Notes under the pieces: generated by a model
Seen by the model: the letters and a program-made list of their open reading frames with translations, nothing else
Database searches by the model: none
What the model was told of the DNA's origin: nothing
NCBI RefSeq assembly: GCF_030816715.1
Contig: NZ_JAUSYH010000001.1
Span: forward strand, 7,750,001 to 7,814,000
DNA length: 64,000 nt
Direction of reading: 5' to 3'
Source of the DNA: Streptomyces achromogenes
GTDB lineage: Bacteria; Actinomycetota; Actinomycetes; Streptomycetales; Streptomycetaceae
Part shown: positions 46,991-56,300 of the stretch, piece by piece
Numbering within the stretch: the stretch's first letter is position 1
Layout: each line of letters begins with the position of its first letter
Program-made: the position numbers and the translations under genes

Positions 46991-47460
46991 GGTTCCGCTC
47001 CCTGACCAGGCTGCCGTTTCGCGCACTCTATCCGGTCGCCCCGGGACCGGCCGGACCGGCGTTCATGGGCGACGCCCGCGCCGCGCCGCGTCGCGCCACG
47101 CGACCGCGGATCCTGCCCTGGGGGACGGACTCCCGGCAGTATCGGCGCGGCGTGTGACGTGCGTCACGTCATCCCATTGGTTACGTTGAGGTGACCGGAC
47201 ACCGATGGTGAGTATGGAGACGCAGCAGGAGAACTCGCCGAAGGAGAGAGCCTGCGGATCGAGGCCAAGTGCACCGCGGGGTCCGGCTCTTCTCGGCGGG
47301 CCGGCAGGCCGACGACTTCCGGGGCGGCGCCCGGGGAGCAGGTCTGCCGACGCCGGACCGCGCGTCGTTGATCCATCCCGAGTCGCGCACGTCGCGGCTC
47401 GCATCCACCTCGTAACGGTAGTCGTCCCGCCTCCGCGTCAGAGGCGTAAGGAGTGTTGTC
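46991..47460. other. Gene-free interval before the NTF2-like gene
   Basis: About 470 bp. It contains a CRP-like palindrome (47153-47168) followed by a locally AT-richer stretch around 47170-47195 that could carry a promoter for the plus strand, then a long leader up to the NTF2-like gene. A plus-strand frame from 47205 is arginine/proline-rich and not gene-like. Confidence 0.5.
47153..47168. promoter_or_regulatory. CRP-like binding site
   Basis: TGTGACGTGCGTCACG: TGTGA-N6-TCACG, nearly the classical CRP site, and it contains GTG-N6-GTCAC, which fits the GTG-N6-GNCAC motif reported for Streptomyces Crp. It lies about 300 bp before the NTF2-like gene and about 165 bp before the divergent phosphoesterase gene. 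Confidence 0.45.
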
Positions 47461-47856
47461 ATGACCAGCAAGAACGTCGACATCGCACGTGAGTACTTCC
47501 AGGCCGTCCGGACGGGTGACCTGGCCAAGGTGGGCGAGCTCCTGGACGAGGAGATCGTCTGGCACCAGCCGGGCGCCAACCGGTTCTCCGGTGAGCGCAA
47601 GGGGCGCGACGCCGTCTTCGCGATGCTCGGCGGGATGATGGAGGCCAGCCAGGGCTCCTTCGCCATCGACGCGATCCACGCCCTCATGGGCAACGGGGAC
47701 ATGGTGGCCGCCTCGATCCACTTCGCCGGGCGGCGCGAGGACGCGTCCATGAGCATGGACGGCGTGGACGTCCTGCGCCTCGAGGACGGCAAGATCGTCG
47801 AGATGTGGCTGTTCTCCCACGACCAGGTGGCCGAGGACGCCTTCTGGGGGAAGTAG
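47461..47856 (+). CDS. NTF2-like/SnoaL-like small protein
   Basis: A 131-residue protein with the NTF2-like cone fold pattern: an N-terminal helix pair NVDIAREYFQAVRTGDLAKVGELLDEEIVWHQPG, then beta strands including FSGERKGRDAVFAML and VDVLRLEDGKIVEMWLFSHDQ. The family covers ketosteroid isomerase-like enzymes and ligand-binding proteins, so the role is unknown. AAGGAG lies 7 bp upstream of ATG 47461. It converges with the HxlR regulator. Confidence 0.85.
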   Translation: MTSKNVDIAREYFQAVRTGDLAKVGELLDEEIVWHQPGANRFSGERKGRDAVFAMLGGMMEASQGSFAIDAIHALMGNGDMVAASIHFAGRREDASMSMDGVDVLRLEDGKIVEMWLFSHDQVAEDAFWGK

Positions 47857-47857
47857 G

Positions 47858-47880
47858 CCGCCCCTACCCTTCCCGGGCGG
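47858..47880. terminator. Hairpin between convergent genes
   Basis: CCGCCC (47858-47863) pairs with GGGCGG (47875-47880) around an 11-base loop, directly after the NTF2-like stop codon and before the HxlR gene end. A short GC stem without T-run; likely a shared terminator. Confidence 0.4.
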
Positions 47881-47894
47881 AAGCACCGGTCAGG

Positions 47895-48263
47895 TCACTG
47901 GCGGGCGTCGTAGCTCTCGCGTGCCGCGAGTACCTCGGTGAAGTGTTCCTCGGCCCAGAGGGCGATTGCCTGAAGCGGGGCGTACAGGGTGCGCCCCAGT
48001 GCGGTCAACTCGTACTCGACCCGGGGCGGGACCTCGCCGTACACGTGCCGGGTGACGAGCCCGTCGCGTTCCAGGTCCCGGAGCGTCTCGGTGAGGACCT
48101 TGGCGCTGATGCCGTCGACGCTGGTGCGCAGGTCGCGGAAGCGCAGGGGGCCGACGCTGAGCGCGATGACCACCATGGCCGTCCACTTGTTGGCGATGCG
48201 GGCGAGCGAGGTGCGGGACGGGCAGGTCGCCGTCATGACATCGAACGTCGGGAACTGTGGCAC
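47895..48263 (-). CDS. HxlR-family transcriptional regulator
   Basis: A 122-residue winged-helix regulator of the HxlR/MarR-like type: cysteine in TATCPSRTSLARIANKWTAM near the start, then LRFRDLRTSVDGISAKVLTETLRDLERDGLVTRHVY and PPRVEYELTALGRTL. These proteins often sense electrophiles or oxidants through the N-terminal cysteine. GTG 48263 has GAGGG 7 bp upstream; the ATG 30 bases downstream would give a shorter but still complete domain. Converges with the NTF2-like gene. Confidence 0.9.
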   Translation of the reverse strand: MPQFPTFDVMTATCPSRTSLARIANKWTAMVVIALSVGPLRFRDLRTSVDGISAKVLTETLRDLERDGLVTRHVYGEVPPRVEYELTALGRTLYAPLQAIALWAEEHFTEVLAARESYDARQ

Positions 48264-48535
48264 GTGAACGCCCTCATCGGTTGTGTCGAGGCGATGGTCA
48301 CCGAAGGTGAGTGCAGGGACCCGGCAGGCGGGATTCTCGCGGGACCGCCCCGCCGGGCGACCGAAGCCGCCGTGTTCTCGGCGCACGGAAGCATGGCGGG
48401 GGTCAGGGCTTTCCTACGCTGCGGAGGGACCGCGGGTCAAGGAGGGGGGCGAGCGTCGCCTTCACGCTCGGATCCCGGCAGGCGAGGCCGGTCGGCCGGC
48501 GGGCGCTGTCACGTCCGACGCAGGTGGGTCGAGCG

Positions 48536-48726
48536 ACCTGCTCGCCGCCTCGCCTCTCCTGGTCGAACTCGGCCTCGGCTACCTCGCCCAGCGTCCGCAA
48601 CGCGTTCCACCGCATGGTCCGCAACTCCGCCCACAGCCGCACCAGTCGCTCGCGCACGACGGGATCGCCGGCCGCGCCCGTCTCCACGGCGGCGTGCACG
48701 ATCCGCCCCAACTCCTGCGCGAAGCC
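48536..48726 (-). pseudogene. Remnant: internal piece of an acyl-CoA dehydrogenase
   Basis: On the minus strand the sequence reads VGFAQELGRIVHAAVETGAA, then GDPVVRERLVRLWAELRTMR and WNALRTLGEVAEAE. This looks like the helical C-terminal domain of acyl-CoA dehydrogenases. Neither the N-terminal domain nor the FAD/active-site parts follow. The fragment stops at about 48726, where a UvrA fragment starts on the other strand. Confidence 0.5.
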
Positions 48727-49504
48727 GACTGGCTCATCGAGATCGGCCCGGGCTCGGGCACCGAAGGCGGCACCGTTTTGGCCACCGGCGACGTCACCAC
48801 TCTCGGCAAGGACCCCCACTCCCTGATCGGTGGATTCCGCACCGGCCGCGAACCCGTCCTCGTCCGCCAACGGGCCGACCGCGACACGATGTCCGACCAA
48901 GGCCGCATCCACCTCTCCACCCGGCCCCTGCACACCGTGCACGCCCTGGACGTCGACATCCCCCGGGGCCGCCTCACCGCCGTGACCGGCGTGTCCGGAT
49001 CGGGCAAGACCACGCTGATCCTCGAAAGCCTGATCCCCGCGCTCCAGGCGAAAGCCGCGGGCAGAGCACTGCCCGACCATGTGGCCGCGGTGGACGCGCA
49101 GGCGATCACCCGGGTGAACACGGTCGACGCGACCCCCACCGGAGTCAACGTCCGTTCCACCGTCGCGACCTACAGCGGCATCTTCGACGACCTGCGCCGC
49201 GCCTACGCCGCCACCGATGCGGCCAAGCAGCGGGGGCTCACCGCCGCGGACTTCTCCCACAACACCGGCTCCCTGCGCTGGCCCCGCTGCGAGGGCACCG
49301 GCCAGGTCTCCCTCGACGTCCGGTTCCTGCCCGACGTCGACATCGCCTGCCCCGCATGCGACGGCACCCGGTACGCCCCCGAAGCCGCCGGCATCCTCCG
49401 CCCGACCCCCACAAACCCGGACGACGGGATGTCCTTGCCCGACCTGCTCGCCCTCACCGCCAGGCAGGCGATCGAGCAGGTCGGAGACATCCGCCGGGCG
49501 GAAC
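48715..49504 (+). pseudogene. Remnant: UvrA-like ATPase, N- and C-terminally truncated
   Basis: The plus strand encodes about 260 residues of a UvrA/UvrA2-like excinuclease subunit: ADWLIEIGPGSGTEGG (end of the first ATPase half), TAVTGVSGSGKTTLILESL (second Walker A), a zinc-module region with CEGTGQ, DVRFLPDVDIACPACDGTRY, and LLALTARQAIEQVGDIRR. One expected zinc cysteine is replaced (WPRCEG), and the signature LSGGE and Walker B that should follow are missing; the frame runs into 8 unrelated residues and a stop at 49528-49530. No start or N-terminal half exists. Confidence 0.75.
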
Positions 49505-50594
49505 CTAGTTTTCCGACCGGACCGGCATGAGGAGCGAGAAGGCATCCTCGTCGTCGGGCCGGCGGATCGCGAGCGGGGCCGTGGGCGCGCCCAGTTCCAG
49601 GATCAGTTCGTCCCGGGCCCCGGCGGCGAGCGCGTCCAGGAGGAACTCGCGGTTGACTGCCACGTTGGCCTGGTCGTCGTCATTGTCGTCGCACACGATC
49701 ACGGACCCGTTCTCCGCCACCCTGAGCACGCTGAGGTCGTGCGGCTCGCCGTCCTGCTCACGCGTCTCGCTCAGGCGGACCGGGCCCGATTCCAGAGCCT
49801 GACGGAAGGCCGCCGTATCGATGTGGGCCCGGCGGCCGGCCGGGAGGTCGACGAGACGACGGTAGTCGGGGAACTCGTGGCCGAGGCTCCGGCCGGCCGT
49901 CTGCCGGTCGCCTGTCTCCATCGTCACGCGGTCACCGTCCAGCTGGAGGTGGACGGGCTCCTCACCGGTGAGCAGCGCCCGCATCGCGTCGGCGAGCGGG
50001 AGAGGCACGACGACCTGTGTCCGGGGCCCGCCGTGCCCGGTCGTGGGTGCCTGCGCGACGGCCATCCGGTAGCGGTCGGTGGCCACGAGGTGAAGGCCGT
50101 CGCCCTCCACGTCGAAGAGGACTCCGCCGAGCATCGGCAGCTCCGCGTCGGTACCGGCCGCGAAGCGGACGGCGTCCAGCGCGGCGGCCAACTCAGGCGC
50201 GGGGACGGACAACCGGGCGGTGGTGGCGGTGTGGAGCGAGTTCATGGGGTGTGTCTCCCTGCGGTCGAGTAGTGCTCGGAGCGCGGAGAACTCGCTGCGG
50301 GCATCGGAGAGTCCCAGCTCGAGACGGCGCAGGTGCGCCTGAAGCAGACCGCGCACCAGGTCCATGTCGGCGCCGGACCACGCGGCCAGCACGAGCCGGA
50401 TATCGGCCAGCGGCATGCCCGCCCGGCGTAACCGGGCCAGCAACCGGGCCTCCTCCAGCTGCCCGGCCTCGTACCAGCGGTACCCGCTGACCGGGTCCAC
50501 CCAGGCGGTGGACCAGCACACCGGCCCGGTCGTAGAACCGCAGCGCGCTCACGCCCAGTCCGCCGTCCCGGGCCATCTCCCCGATGCTGCGCAT
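49505..50594 (-). pseudogene. MerR helix-turn-helix fused to DNA polymerase III beta-clamp domains, frameshifted
   Basis: From ATG 50594 the frame gives MRSIGEMARDGGLGVSALRF YDRAGVLV, the start of a MerR DNA-binding domain. It then loses meaning, while the next frame resumes at AWVDPVSGYRWYEAGQLEE, so one extra base lies near 50509-50512. The continuing frame has the rest of the MerR domain and coiled coil, then about 245 residues like DnaN domains 2 and 3 (PMLGGVLFDVEGDGLHLVAT DRYRMAV; VAVNREFLLDALAAG; end SLLMPVRSEN). DnaN domain 1 is absent. A GTG/ATG internal start could still express the clamp part (ATG 50245). The MerR-type promoter in front is intact. Confidence 0.75.
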
Positions 50595-50990
50595 GTCGTT
50601 CTCCACTCCCGGAACTCTGATCCCTCGACAAGGTCGAGGGTCAACTCCGGCCGGCCCGGAGACGTCACTCAGGCCGGGCAGTCGGCCTCTGTGGCGGCCG
50701 TGCCCGAACGGATTTGACGCCGCACCCACGGTTGCACGGGCGTCGGCGGTCCCGATGCCGGTAGGGCCGCGCCCGCGAGCCGGAGCACGTCGTGTACCAC
50801 GCGCGAGGTCGCCGGCAACGTGGCGAGCCCGAGCACGGAGCCCGTCGCCCAGAAGGCGGCTCCAGCCCAGTTGATCGACAGCGCCCGGCAGTTCGTCCGT
50901 CTGGGCCGGCGGCTGCCCGGCCACGAGGTGGCCTGCGAGCCGTGGGTGCCGGCCTTCGGCGGTACGCAACCCCGCGTCCGCCTGCACGGC
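50595..50990. other. Interval upstream of the MerR-clamp gene
   Basis: About 396 bp. The 50 bases next to the MerR-clamp gene hold its promoter. A minus-strand frame ending at 50669 reads NWAGAAFWATGSVLGLATLP and further alanine/leucine-rich residues, which may be the tail of a lost membrane protein, but I cannot identify it and do not call it. Nothing else is visible. Confidence 0.45.
50614..50644 (-). promoter_or_regulatory. MerR-type promoter with 19-bp spacer and palindrome
   Basis: On the minus strand TTGACC (50644-50639) and CAGAGT (50619-50614) are 19 bp apart, and between them sits CCCTCGACCTTGTCGAGGG, an 8-bp perfect inverted repeat with a 3-bp centre (50640-50622). This is the standard MerR-family activator layout, placed about 20 bp before the MerR-clamp start codon, so the gene is probably autoregulated. 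Confidence 0.8.
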
Positions 50991-51416
50991 TCAATCGGCG
51001 ATGCCGGCGAAGGCGATGACCTTGTCGATGCGGGCCCGGACGAGGAGGTTTCCCGGGCCGCCGTTGCGGGCTGCGTACTCCTCGGCGCTGTCTTCGCCCA
51101 TGTAGCGGGCGCCGAGGCGCGTGGCCCACCGCAGTGTCTCGTCGGGGTCCTCTGAGATGTCGGCACGGCCCTGGAGCAGGACGAAGGCGTACGGGGGCCG
51201 GTCCTCGTCCACGCAGAGCGCGAAGCGGCCGTCGCGGGCCAGGTTGCGGCCTTTGACCCCGTCTTCCTCGGTGTTGAACACCACGTCGTCTCCGTCGAGC
51301 AGGAACCACACGGGTGTGACGTGCGGGCTGCCGTCGGGCCGGACGGTCGACAGCTTGCCGGTGCGGGTGCCGTGGGAGACGAAGGCCCGCCACTGCTGGT
51401 CGGTCATCCTGTGCAT
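50991..51416 (-). CDS. Pyridoxamine 5'-phosphate oxidase-fold (F420/flavin) protein
   Basis: A 141-residue split-barrel protein of the actinobacterial PPOX class F420-dependent/FMN type: GKLSTVRPDGSPHVTPVWFLLDGDDVVFNT, then GRNLARDGRFALCVDEDRPPYAFVLLQGRA and a final INDKV-like RIDKVIAFAGI. Such proteins reduce or bind small molecules using F420 or flavin. AGGAGG lies 7 bp before ATG 51416. It follows the MBL-fold gene by 109 bp on the same strand. Confidence 0.88.
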   Translation of the reverse strand: MHRMTDQQWRAFVSHGTRTGKLSTVRPDGSPHVTPVWFLLDGDDVVFNTEEDGVKGRNLARDGRFALCVDEDRPPYAFVLLQGRADISEDPDETLRWATRLGARYMGEDSAEEYAARNGGPGNLLVRARIDKVIAFAGIAD

Positions 51417-51525
51417 GGTCTGCCTCCTCTGATCGGGCGCCGGGTCGGGGGGAAGCCCGGCGGTCCGGCTTCCCCACACAGGGAGCACGGTTTGTCGCGG
51501 TTACTGTGTTCGGACGCGGCGCGGC

Positions 51526-52302
51526 CTATCGGGCGAAGTCGAGGCGGTCGGCCAGGCCGGCCTCGGAGAACGCGGCCTCGATCTCCTTGCGGCCCTCCTG
51601 GAAGTGGGCCCAGCCGTCGTAGTGAGCGGGGACGACCCGGCGGGCACCGAGGATCCTGGCGGCTTGGGCGCCCAGGGCACTGTCGAGGGTGAGCAGGCCA
51701 CCGTCGAAGGCGAAGTCCATGCGGGCGCCGCCGAGGAAGAGGACCGCGGTGTCCACGGGGGCGAACTTCGTGGCGATCTCCTTGACGTGCTCCAGGTTGG
51801 CGTTGTCGCCGCTCACGTAGACGGAGGGCAGGTCGTGGGAGGTGAGCAGGAAGCCGACGACGTCGCCGGTGATCGGCTCGCATCCCTCGGGGCCGTGCCG
51901 GGCGGGCAGGCCGGTGACGGTCACGGTGCCGCCGTCGGGCCGCTCGAGCTCGGCGGTCTGCCAGAAGGCGAGGCCCCGGGCGTTTCCGCCCAGGCGGCCG
52001 GCGCCGCTGACGGTGGTGAAGACGACCGGTACCTCGGACAGGAGGGCGCGTCCGGCGTGGTCGAGGTTGTCGTCGTGCTCGTCGTGGGAGAGCAGGACGG
52101 CGTCGATGCGGCCGAGGTCGGCGGCGGTGACCGGTGACGGCTTGGTCTTGACGAGCTTGTGGTCGCCGGGGAGGGGCATGGGGTAGTCGCCCGGCGGGTC
52201 GAAGGTCGGATCGGTGACGAACCGGAGACCGCCGTACTCGATGAGGGTGGTGGGGCCGCCGTGGACGTGGACGGGGACCTGCTCGCCGGTGGGGCTGGAC
52301 AT
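51526..52302 (-). CDS. MBL-fold metal-dependent hydrolase (UlaG-like)
   Basis: A 258-residue metallo-beta-lactamase-fold protein. It starts TLIEYGGLRFVTDPTFDPPG and carries LLSHDEHDDNLDHAG, a variant of the HxHxDH metal motif in which the last histidine is replaced, then GLPARHGPEG, VYVSGDNANLEHV, FLGGARMDF and VVPAHYDGWAHF. It may hydrolyse an ester, lactone or phosphoester. GGAAGG lies 7 bp before ATG 52302. It lies downstream of the VOC gene on the same strand. Confidence 0.88.
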   Translation of the reverse strand: MSSPTGEQVPVHVHGGPTTLIEYGGLRFVTDPTFDPPGDYPMPLPGDHKLVKTKPSPVTAADLGRIDAVLLSHDEHDDNLDHAGRALLSEVPVVFTTVSGAGRLGGNARGLAFWQTAELERPDGGTVTVTGLPARHGPEGCEPITGDVVGFLLTSHDLPSVYVSGDNANLEHVKEIATKFAPVDTAVLFLGGARMDFAFDGGLLTLDSALGAQAARILGARRVVPAHYDGWAHFQEGRKEIEAAFSEAGLADRLDFAR

Positions 52303-52437
52303 GGGGAAACCTTCCGTGTGTTGACGCGGGAGAACTTGGCGGTACTGGACGGTGCGGAGGACCGTCCGGGTTCCGTCAAAAGGCAGATCGACCGAGAGGC
52401 GGCGCGTGGCGGACCCGGCCTCCTTGCACGGGACGTG

Positions 52438-52818
52438 TCACGGGGCGGGTGCGGAGAACACGCCGAAGTGGTGGCCCGCGCTGTCTTCCAGGCGGGCGAA
52501 GGTGAGGCCCGCGGCGTCGGTGATCGGTGCCATGAGCACCTTGCCGCCCAGTTCCTCGGCGTGCTGGACGGTCGCGGCGACGTCCTGGACGAGCACGTAG
52601 AAGACCGCGTAGTCGGGGAACCTCCCCTCCGACTCCCACACGCCACCGGTGGGCTGCTGGGCGCCCGGTGTGACGACGGCGTGGTAGTTGACGCCGGGGG
52701 TGTTGGTGTTGAGCTGGAAGTTCCAGTCGAAGAGCCGGCCGTAGAAGTGCTTGACCTCTTCCGGCTGGTCGGTGCCGATCTCGAACCAGGCGACGGAGTT
52801 GAGGGCAGGACCGGGCAT
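52438..52818 (-). CDS. VOC-superfamily (glyoxalase-like) protein
   Basis: A 126-residue two-module vicinal-oxygen-chelate fold protein: SVAWFEIGTDQPEEVKHFYGRLFDWNFQL, GVWESEGRFPDYAVFYVLVQDVAATVQHAEELGGKVLM and FARLEDSAGHHFGVFS. This group includes small-molecule lyases, isomerases and resistance proteins; the substrate is unknown. AAAGGAG precedes ATG 52818. It begins a probable VOC-MBL-PPOX transcription unit. Confidence 0.88.
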   Translation of the reverse strand: MPGPALNSVAWFEIGTDQPEEVKHFYGRLFDWNFQLNTNTPGVNYHAVVTPGAQQPTGGVWESEGRFPDYAVFYVLVQDVAATVQHAEELGGKVLMAPITDAAGLTFARLEDSAGHHFGVFSAPAP

Positions 52819-53320
52819 CGAACTCTCCTTTACGTCTGACAGCGGGGGACATGGCGGCACGCTCCGCGCGCCACGACCGGAGCCGGTGGGCGCCTTCCGG
52901 AGTTGCCGCGCTCAGCCTAGACATATGCATTCCATGGAAGCAACTTCCGTAGATGAATGTTCCGTGGCCGCCACTGCCGACCGCCACTGGATCGCCCCAG
53001 TGGAGACGGTCGGCGGTTGCGGCCACATGGTCGACGTGGATCTCGGCCCGCGAGAAGTCACAGGTCCGCGTGGTGGAGCTGGCCTCGTCCGATGCCGAGG
53101 TCCGCCGGGAACTCGGCCAGCACGCTCCACCCCGGCACAGTTGGCACGCACTCGCCTCACGACCGTATTCCCGTGCTCTCGAGGAGTGAGTGCCTGCCGC
53201 GATGGCCCTTGCGCAGCGCAGATGCCGACGCTCTCTCACGCCGACGTCCCGCGCAGGGGCGTGCGCGGGAGACCTTGCGCCGGAGGTACGCCTGGCACCG
53301 CACTCGCTACGCCACGGAGT
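52819..53320. other. Gene-free interval between the VOC gene and the IOR gene end
   Basis: About 500 bp. The left part holds the VOC promoter and TTCCRTGG-like repeats. Right of about 53000 several overlapping frames are open on both strands, but none has recognisable domain content; a plus-strand piece RVVELASSDAEVRRELGQHA could be residual coding sequence. I call no gene. Confidence 0.5.
52914..52943 (-). promoter_or_regulatory. Putative VOC promoter with palindrome
   Basis: On the minus strand TTGCTT (52943-52938) is 18 bp from TAGGCT (52919-52914). The perfect 10-bp palindrome TTCCATGGAA (52930-52939) overlaps the -35, and two related TTCCGT sequences follow further upstream (52945-52966), suggesting an operator with repeated half-sites. 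Confidence 0.4.
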
Positions 53321-56300
53321 TCAACGGCCCCGTCCGGCGCCCGTCGACTCGGGGTCCGCGCTCTCCCGCAGCTCACGAAGTATGCGGGTCTTGTCGGCCC
53401 GGTAGCGCTCTACGGTCGGGAGTTTGACGCCTTCGTATCCGCGAACGGCATCCGGCAGCTCCGCGAGCCGGCGGACCTCGGCCAGGTTCTCCTCGTTCAA
53501 GAGCCCGAGCGCGGCGTTGATCGACTCGCGGTACTCGTCGACGAGCTGACGCTCGATCCGTCGCATGTGCTGAAGTCCGAACACGTCAAGGCGGGTCCCT
53601 CGAACGCGCCGCAGTGCTCGCAGCAGGCTGAGGATCGGACGGAACCAGCTCCCCAGAGCGACTTTCCTCGTCATACCCGCGGCTCGCAGAACAGGCGGAT
53701 GCAGCCGGTAGGAGCGTCGGCTCGCGCTTCCGAATGTGGCGGTGATGTGGTCGTCCACGACGGGATCGAGGGCGAGCCGCGCCACCTCGTACTCGTCCTT
53801 GTACGCCATCAGCTTGTGGAGATAACGAGCGACAGTCTCGGCCAACTCGGTGGAATCGCCGACGGCAGCGCGTTCCGCGACCGCCACCGCCTTGACGAAG
53901 TCGACATACGTGCGGGCGTAGCGCCTGTCCTGGTAGTCGATGAGGTCGGCCACGCGCATGGTGAGGAGACGATGCAGCTCCGACTCCTCGTCATCGGTGA
54001 CCGAGGCCACGAGCTCGGTGGTTCCTGCGGCGAGCCGCGGCCCCGCCTCCGCGAATGTCGAGCCCGTCAGCCCGGCCCGCAACGCCTGCGGGTCGGCGAC
54101 CGCCTGGCGGCCTCGCCGGAAGGCCTGCACGTTGCGATCGACGGCGACGCCGTTCAGTGCGATGGCCTCTTCGATGGCCGAAGCCGGCATCGGCAGCAGC
54201 CCGGTCTGGTAGGCGGCTCCCACCAACAGCATGTTGGCGTACTGATCGTCGTCGAAGAGCTGCCTGGCCAGTGAGCCGGAGTCCAGAGCCACGAGCCGGC
54301 GCGTCGCACTGCCGACGGCGTGGCGCACGGCAGCGGGAGCCGGAAAGCTGACTGCTGTGTCGACCACCATCTCCCCGGTGGGTATCTCTGTCGTGGTCAT
54401 GACGGCGACAGTTCGGTCCGGGGAGGCGGCGGAAAGGTACTTCGGATCGGTCGCGACGAGCGGGTCGCATGCGAGGTAGAGGTCGCACTGCCCCTGACCG
54501 ATCTTGCCCCCTTCTTCCACGACACCCTCTGTGATCTTGATGTCGGAGACGACGGCGCCGCCCTTCTGGGCGAGACCGGTCTGGTCGAGGCTGCGCGCGT
54601 GACGGCCGTCGATCACGGCCGCAGTGGCCAGCACCTGGGAGACGGTGACGATGCCCGTGCCCCCGATCCCGGTGATCCGCATGCCGAAGGAGCCGGCACC
54701 GGCGGTGCGGGCCGGCTCGGCGACGTCGGTGGCCGCCAGGGCGGGCAGTTCCGCGCGCGGCGGCTTACCGGCAGGCACGATGGTCATGAACGCCGGGCAG
54801 TCGCCGTCGAGGCACGAGTAGTCCAGGTTGCACGAGGACTGGTCGATCCTGGTCTTGCGGCCGAACTCGGTCGAGACCGGGTGGACGGACAGACAGTTCG
54901 ACTTGCGGCCGCAGTCACCGCAGCCCTCGCAGATGCGCTCGTTGATCCAGACTCGCGTCGTCGGTGCCTGGGCCTTGCCGCGCCGGCGGGCACGCCGTTT
55001 CTCGGCGGCGCATTCCTGGTCGTGGATGAGGACCGTGACGCCGGCGGTGGCCTTGAGCTCCGCCAGTGCGTCCTCGATCACGGCCCGGTCGAGGACCTTC
55101 ACCGACTTCGGAAGCCGGGCCCGCGGGATGCGGGCCCGGTCCTCCGTCGTGATGATCACCTTGGTGGCGCCTTCGTCGAGGAGCGTGGCGGCGAGCCGGT
55201 CGACCGGCAGCGCGCCGACGGCGTCCTGGCCTCCCGTCATGGCGACCGTCCCGTTGTAGAGCAGCTTGAACGTGACGTTCACCCCCGCGGCGATCGCCGC
55301 CCGGACGGCCAGGCTGCCCGAATGCATGAAAGTGCCGTCCCCGATGTTCTGCACGAAGTGGTCGGCGTCGACGAACGGCTCCATCCCGATCCACTGAGCC
55401 CCTTCCCCGCCCATCTGGGTCATGCCGACGACCGGGCCCACCTGTTCGGGATCCATGAACACGACCATGGAGTGGCAGCCGATCCCCGCGCCGACCGGCG
55501 AGTCCCCGCCTGCGGTGGTCGAGGTGTTGTGCGGACACCCCGAGCAGTAGTACGGGCTGCGGGCCAGGAGTGGCAGCACCGACGCCGTACGGGCCCTCGG
55601 CCGCTGACGCCATGTGCGGGCGGCATCGATGCCGAGCCGTGCGAGCACTCTGGACAGTCCGGTGGCTATGCCGTCCGCGTCGAGCTCTCCTGAGCGGCTG
55701 AACAGGGACCGCCCGTCCTGGTCCTGCTTGCCGTGGACGAACGGGGCCCGGGGGCGGCCGAAGAGGATCTCCTTGACGGCGGCTTCCAGGAACGGCCGCT
55801 TCTCCTCGACGACCACCACCTGGTCGAGACCTTCCGCGAACTCGATGACGGCGTCACGTTCGAGGGGGAAGATCATGCCGAGTTTGAGGATCCTGATCCC
55901 GTACCGTGCGAGGTCCTCGTCGGTGAGACCGATGATGCGCAGGGCCTCGCGGACGTCGAGGTAGGTCTTGCCGGACGTCAGGATGCCGATCCTGTCCGAC
56001 GGCCCGCGCTGGACCACGCGGTTGAGGCCATTGAGCCGTGCGTACTCCACGGCGCGGGGGAGCCGGACCTCGTGCAGGCTGCGCTCGAGCGCCATGAGAT
56101 GGGCGCCGAGGAGCATCGAGTTCGGCTCGTGCGAGCCGGCGCCCAGGTCGCCCTCCACGACCGAGATCCGATCGCGCGCCACGACGGCCGTGGACGCCGA
56201 GTCCGCGACCGCGGTGGTGACCTTCAGGCCCGACCACACGCCGCTGAACCGGGAGAGGAACTGCGCGTGCAGCCCGAAGTCGAGGACGTCCTGCGCATCG

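Noticed and set aside
47205..47492. 95-codon plus-strand frame upstream of the NTF2-like gene
   Set aside because: It overlaps the NTF2-like start in another frame and has biased, low-information composition; I treat it as leader sequence.
49505..50245. A normal second dnaN gene
   Set aside because: Only clamp domains 2 and 3 are present, and the same open frame continues upstream into a MerR coiled coil and half of a MerR helix-turn-helix.
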